A stretch of 64,000 nucleotides of DNA from Vreelandella boliviensis LC1 (GTDB taxonomy: Bacteria; Pseudomonadota; Gammaproteobacteria; Pseudomonadales; Halomonadaceae). Below, piece by piece: positions 61,225 to 64,000 of the stretch. Where the stretch lies: NCBI RefSeq assembly GCF_000236035.1, contig NZ_JH393257.1:397035-461034 (forward strand). The letters run 5' to 3'. The notes beneath the pieces were generated by a model. That model ran no database searches, was not told where the DNA came from, and worked only from the letters and a program-made list of their open reading frames with translations. A program made the position numbers and the translations under genes. Within the stretch, counting starts at the first letter, position 1. Every line of letters begins with the position of its first letter.

Positions 61225-62169
61225 TTAGTGTGGCACAGCGATATCTACCAAGTGAGTAGGCGGCATTAAATCAAGGCTTGCCTTCATGGTGCGCACTTCC
61301 TCCGCTGGCGGGCGGCCAAAGAAGCGCTTAAATTCACGACTAAACTGCGAGGGGCTTTCATAGCCTACTCGGCTAGCAGCTGCAGCAGCCGTCAATCCAT
61401 CACGTATCATTAACAACCGAGCATGGTGTAGGCGGGTCGATTTTATGTACTGGATAGGCGAGGTTTGAGTGACCGCCTTAAAGTGTACGTGGAAGGCTGG
61501 CGCACTCATGCCTGCTTCATTCGCCAGGCTGCCTACTTCCAGCGCTTCGGCATAGTTGGCATGAATACGGTTGAGTGCCTTGGCAATTTTACCAAATTGC
61601 CCAAAATGGGAGAGCGCTGTTCGAACACTGCCGCCCTGCTCTCCCGTCAATACCCGATAACAGATCTCCCTAACAATAAAAGGGGCGAGAATATATGCAT
61701 CCGTTGTTGAAGTAAGCGCACTCAGTAAACGTAATGTCGCATCTGCCAGCGGCTCTTCCAGCGGGCTAGACAGCATACTGCGCGGCGCCTCAAACTCATG
61801 CCCCCCTGACGCTTCCAACATCGTTACCAACTCGGCGATCACCACCGCATCCAGGCGGATAGCAATACCCAGCATTGGTTCGTCAGGGCTGGCTTCTGTT
61901 TCCGAAGTAAACGGCAAGGGAACAGATAGCACCAAATAGCGCTGTGCATCGTAGATATACACTTCATCCCCCAAATAGCCACGCTTTCGGCCTTGGCAGA
62001 TGATGACGATACTCGGCTCGTAGAGTACAGAGGTGTTTTTAAGCGGGCGGTTAGAGCGCATAAAGCGTACGCCATCCAGTAGCGACTGGGTATACCCTTC
62101 GTGTGGTGCGAGTTGATATAAGCGCTCGACGATCTTGCTGTAAACCACAGAATCACTCTTCGATGTCAT
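61225..62169 (-). CDS. AraC-family regulator with AraC_N domain
   Basis: The 314-residue regulator has an N-terminal AraC_N cupin-like domain (YEPSIVIICQGRKRGYLGD; SVPLPFTSETEASPDEP) and a C-terminal double helix-turn-helix (SLANEAGMSAPAFHVHFKAV; AASRVGYESPSQFSREFKRF). The ATG at 62169 has GAGGTGG at good spacing; the frame extends to 62280. It is divergent from the SDR gene, its probable target, as is usual for this pair. Confidence 0.9.
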   Translation of the reverse strand: MTSKSDSVVYSKIVERLYQLAPHEGYTQSLLDGVRFMRSNRPLKNTSVLYEPSIVIICQGRKRGYLGDEVYIYDAQRYLVLSVPLPFTSETEASPDEPMLGIAIRLDAVVIAELVTMLEASGGHEFEAPRSMLSSPLEEPLADATLRLLSALTSTTDAYILAPFIVREICYRVLTGEQGGSVRTALSHFGQFGKIAKALNRIHANYAEALEVGSLANEAGMSAPAFHVHFKAVTQTSPIQYIKSTRLHHARLLMIRDGLTAAAAASRVGYESPSQFSREFKRFFGRPPAEEVRTMKASLDLMPPTHLVDIAVPH

Positions 62170-62380
62170 GTTAACCACCTCGGCCAGACGTGTCGGCACC
62201 TGAATCGGCCCTAAGAGCCAATAACGCCATAAGAGCAATATACATGCTTTGTTGCTTGTCTCGCCGCCCACATCTAACAATCAAATAGGATTAGGCAAGC
62301 ATGCAATAGGATCGCCTATAAAGTTACCAGCCGTGGCAGCTTAATCTTCTTGGGGTACCCACTACCCTGAGGATTATCCA

Positions 62381-63127
62381 ATGACTGCTTCATCAACCTC
62401 AACCCCGTCTTCCAAAGTCGTTTTACTGACCGGTGCCAGCAGCGGCATCGGTGAAGCCACTGCTCGCTGGCTTGCAGGTCAAGGGCACCGTTTGATTATT
62501 GGCGCACGCCGAACTGACCGGCTGGAAGCATTGACCCACTCCCTTCGCGAAGAAGGAGGCTTAGTGGACTTTCAGGCGCTGGATGTCACCGACCCTAAAG
62601 ACATGCAGGCGTTTGCGGATTTTGCGATCAACTCCCACGGCCGCATAGATGTGATCATCAACAACGCAGGCGTTATGCCGCTATCACCATTAGCAGCGCT
62701 AAAGGTAGATGAGTGGAACCGCATGATCGATGTCAACATTCGCGGCGTACTCAATGGTATCGCCGCTGTTCTGCCCACCATGCAAGCCCAGGAAAGTGGC
62801 CAGGTGATCAATATCTCCTCCATCGGTGGGCTCACTGTTATGCCCACCGCAGCAGTCTATTGCGCCACTAAATATGCGGTGCGCGCTATTTCCGATGGGC
62901 TACGTCAGGAAACCGACAAGATCCGCGTTACCTGTGTCTACCCAGGGGTGGTGGAGTCAGAACTGGCTAACACCATTACCGACACTGAAACCGCAAAGGT
63001 AATCGACCTTTTCCGCAAAATTGCCCTCAAGCCCGAGGCTATCGCTTCCGCCATTGCGCATGCCATCAACCAGCCTGATGATGTGGACACCAGCGATATC
63101 GTCGTACGGCCTACGGCGAGTCACTAA
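62381..63127 (+). CDS. SDR-family oxidoreductase
   Basis: The 248-residue short-chain dehydrogenase has the cofactor motif LLTGASSGIGEATARW, NNAGVMPLS and the catalytic Ser-Tyr-Lys (SSIGG, YCATKYA). GARRTDRLE after the second strand suggests NADPH preference. The gene lies downstream of the divergent AraC regulator and 61 bp ahead of the Atu4866 gene. The substrate is unknown. Confidence 0.9.
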   Translation: MTASSTSTPSSKVVLLTGASSGIGEATARWLAGQGHRLIIGARRTDRLEALTHSLREEGGLVDFQALDVTDPKDMQAFADFAINSHGRIDVIINNAGVMPLSPLAALKVDEWNRMIDVNIRGVLNGIAAVLPTMQAQESGQVINISSIGGLTVMPTAAVYCATKYAVRAISDGLRQETDKIRVTCVYPGVVESELANTITDTETAKVIDLFRKIALKPEAIASAIAHAINQPDDVDTSDIVVRPTASH

Positions 63128-63188
63128 CTCCGCTTCAGTTGATGCCCGAACTATTGGCCGAACGTAATCATTAGCACGAGCGATACTA

Positions 63189-63545
63189 ATGCAAGAAACC
63201 AAGCTTCCTATTTACTGGAAACGGGCACTGGTGGTCGCGGGCATTATCACTATTGTTCCAGCGACCACCTCTGCTCAAACCATCCTAAACGGAGGAAATG
63301 ACGCCATGGCAGACCACCCGTATGCAGGAATGTGGGTAACTGAAGACGGCTATATCCGACATGAACTTCTAGTTAACAACCGCTACGACGAGGCCCGCGG
63401 TGAGCGTAAAAGCGCTTACCAGGGGCGCTATCAGGTGACTGGTAACCACATCGAATACTGGGACGACACCGGCTTTACCGCTGACGGTGAATTCATTGAT
63501 GACGTGCTTTATCACGCTGGAATGGTGCTATATCGCGAGGAGTAA
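63189..63545 (+). CDS. Atu4866-domain secreted protein
   Basis: The 118-residue protein has a signal peptide (about 1-29, ALVVAGIITIVPATTSAQ) and a small beta-barrel domain with HPYAGMWVTEDGYIRHEL, NRYDEARGERKSAYQGRYQV and EYWDDTGFTADGEF, matching the Atu4866 family. It often follows SDR genes under AraC regulators, as it does here. The molecular function is not known. Confidence 0.85.
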   Translation: MQETKLPIYWKRALVVAGIITIVPATTSAQTILNGGNDAMADHPYAGMWVTEDGYIRHELLVNNRYDEARGERKSAYQGRYQVTGNHIEYWDDTGFTADGEFIDDVLYHAGMVLYREE

Positions 63546-63892
63546 TTTTTAACGTCCGAGGGGGCTCTTGATCTAAGCTTCCAGCATCAAGACTTAAAAA
63601 CCTGCACAAAATACAAACAGGCATACTAAGTAGCAACAACAACCAATTAAATACAAAAAATTATAGAAATAGGCAATAACGCAAGAGAAACACGTCTATC
63701 TCACTAATCCCACCCACCCTATTATTCATCATGTGCTAGCAAGTATTAAAGCAGCACTACATAAGCAATTCCCATCTCGTAGAGAAGACTCTCCTGGTGA
63801 GGAGTTAATTACCAAAACTTTTCCACACTCGATTTATTAACCAACCATTCATTGAGTAATTGGCAAATAATATATATCTAGGAGATAAGCTA
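63546..63892. other. Intergenic region after the Atu4866 gene
   Basis: The 347-bp A/T-rich gap contains a small inverted repeat TCTTGAT (63566-63572) / ATCAAGA (63586-63592) without a T tract, and the AGGAG ribosome binding site of the next gene near 63880. No other feature is seen. Confidence 0.5.
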
Positions 63893-64000
63893 ATGTCGCA
63901 TATAAGCGTTTGGATAAAATCAATTGCTATCAGCGCGTTTACCCTTAACTTGATAGGGCAAGCATCGGCAAATAACAGTACTAATGAGTTATCGCTGGAC
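63893..64000 (+). CDS. Start of a secreted protein, partial
   Basis: ATG at 63893 follows AGGAG at 9 bp. The first 36 codons give a signal peptide (HISVWIKSIAISAFTLNLIG, cleavage near ASA) and run off the window. The product cannot be identified. Confidence 0.75.
   Translation, partial: MSHISVWIKSIAISAFTLNLIGQASANNSTNELSLD

Noticed and set aside
1-64000. CRISPR arrays, tRNA and rRNA genes, complete IS elements, prophage genes
   Set aside because: Looked for regularly spaced repeats, cloverleaf-like sequences and transposase or integrase motifs; none found.

Overview
The window looks like a chromosomal segment of a moderately halophilic gammaproteobacterium, most likely a Halomonas relative. 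This is inferred from acidic proteins, a mostly 55-62% GC background and the overall gene style; no rRNA or tRNA is present to confirm it. It is dominated by a roughly 40 kb ferri-siderophore acquisition island (about 1.5-41 kb), followed by an imelysin/di-haem iron operon, ordinary housekeeping and signalling genes, and a PQQ-dependent sugar oxidation locus with its own TonB-dependent receptor.

Layout. 1-1431: end of a threonine aldolase gene and an ArgO/LysE exporter. 1586-17175 (minus strand): three consecutive cassettes of the same order, fecI sigma factor - fecR anti-sigma factor - TonB-dependent receptor with an STN signalling domain - FhuD-type periplasmic binding protein. 17540-20813: glutamate decarboxylase overlapping an AspT-type exchanger, probably an acid-resistance pair. 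20843-25314 (minus): fused FhuB permease, FhuF-like ferric reductase and a SyrD/PvdE/YojI-type ABC exporter, divergent from a siderophore-interacting protein and a cytochrome b561 (25503-27057). 27115-27729: two decayed gene fragments. 27890-35170: two more receptor + binding protein pairs, lacking fecIR, flanking a truncated NRPS thioesterase relic. 35314-41089: AAA/PD-(D/E)XK protein, inositol monophosphatase-like enzyme, zinc-independent ribosomal proteins L31B and L36 under a likely Zur box, the FhuC ATPase, and a second SyrD-like exporter. 41245-46244: DUF1513 - imelysin - di-haem oxidoreductase - imelysin operon. 46451-54364: ArgP-like regulator, GGDEF protein, cytochrome b561, tautomerase, LysR/EamA pair, PPC-repeat protein, RlpA-like protein. 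54586-60801: oxidoreductase, PQQ glucose dehydrogenase and a PqqU-like receptor. 60934-64000: Pmp3 peptide, AraC/SDR divergent pair, Atu4866 protein, start of a secreted protein.

How it works together. Five outer-membrane receptors are each followed by their own FhuD-like binding protein, while only one FhuB permease and one FhuC ATPase are visible. Many receptor/binding-protein 'heads' therefore appear to feed one inner-membrane pump, and FhuF and SIP + b561 release the iron in the cytoplasm. Fur-box-like palindromes precede most units. No siderophore biosynthesis operon is present; only the NRPS thioesterase relic and two peptide-type exporters remain, consistent with a lineage that now mainly pirates foreign siderophores. 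Base composition and shared ends suggest that the receptor-barrel plus binding-protein segment has been exchanged as a module between conserved flanks.
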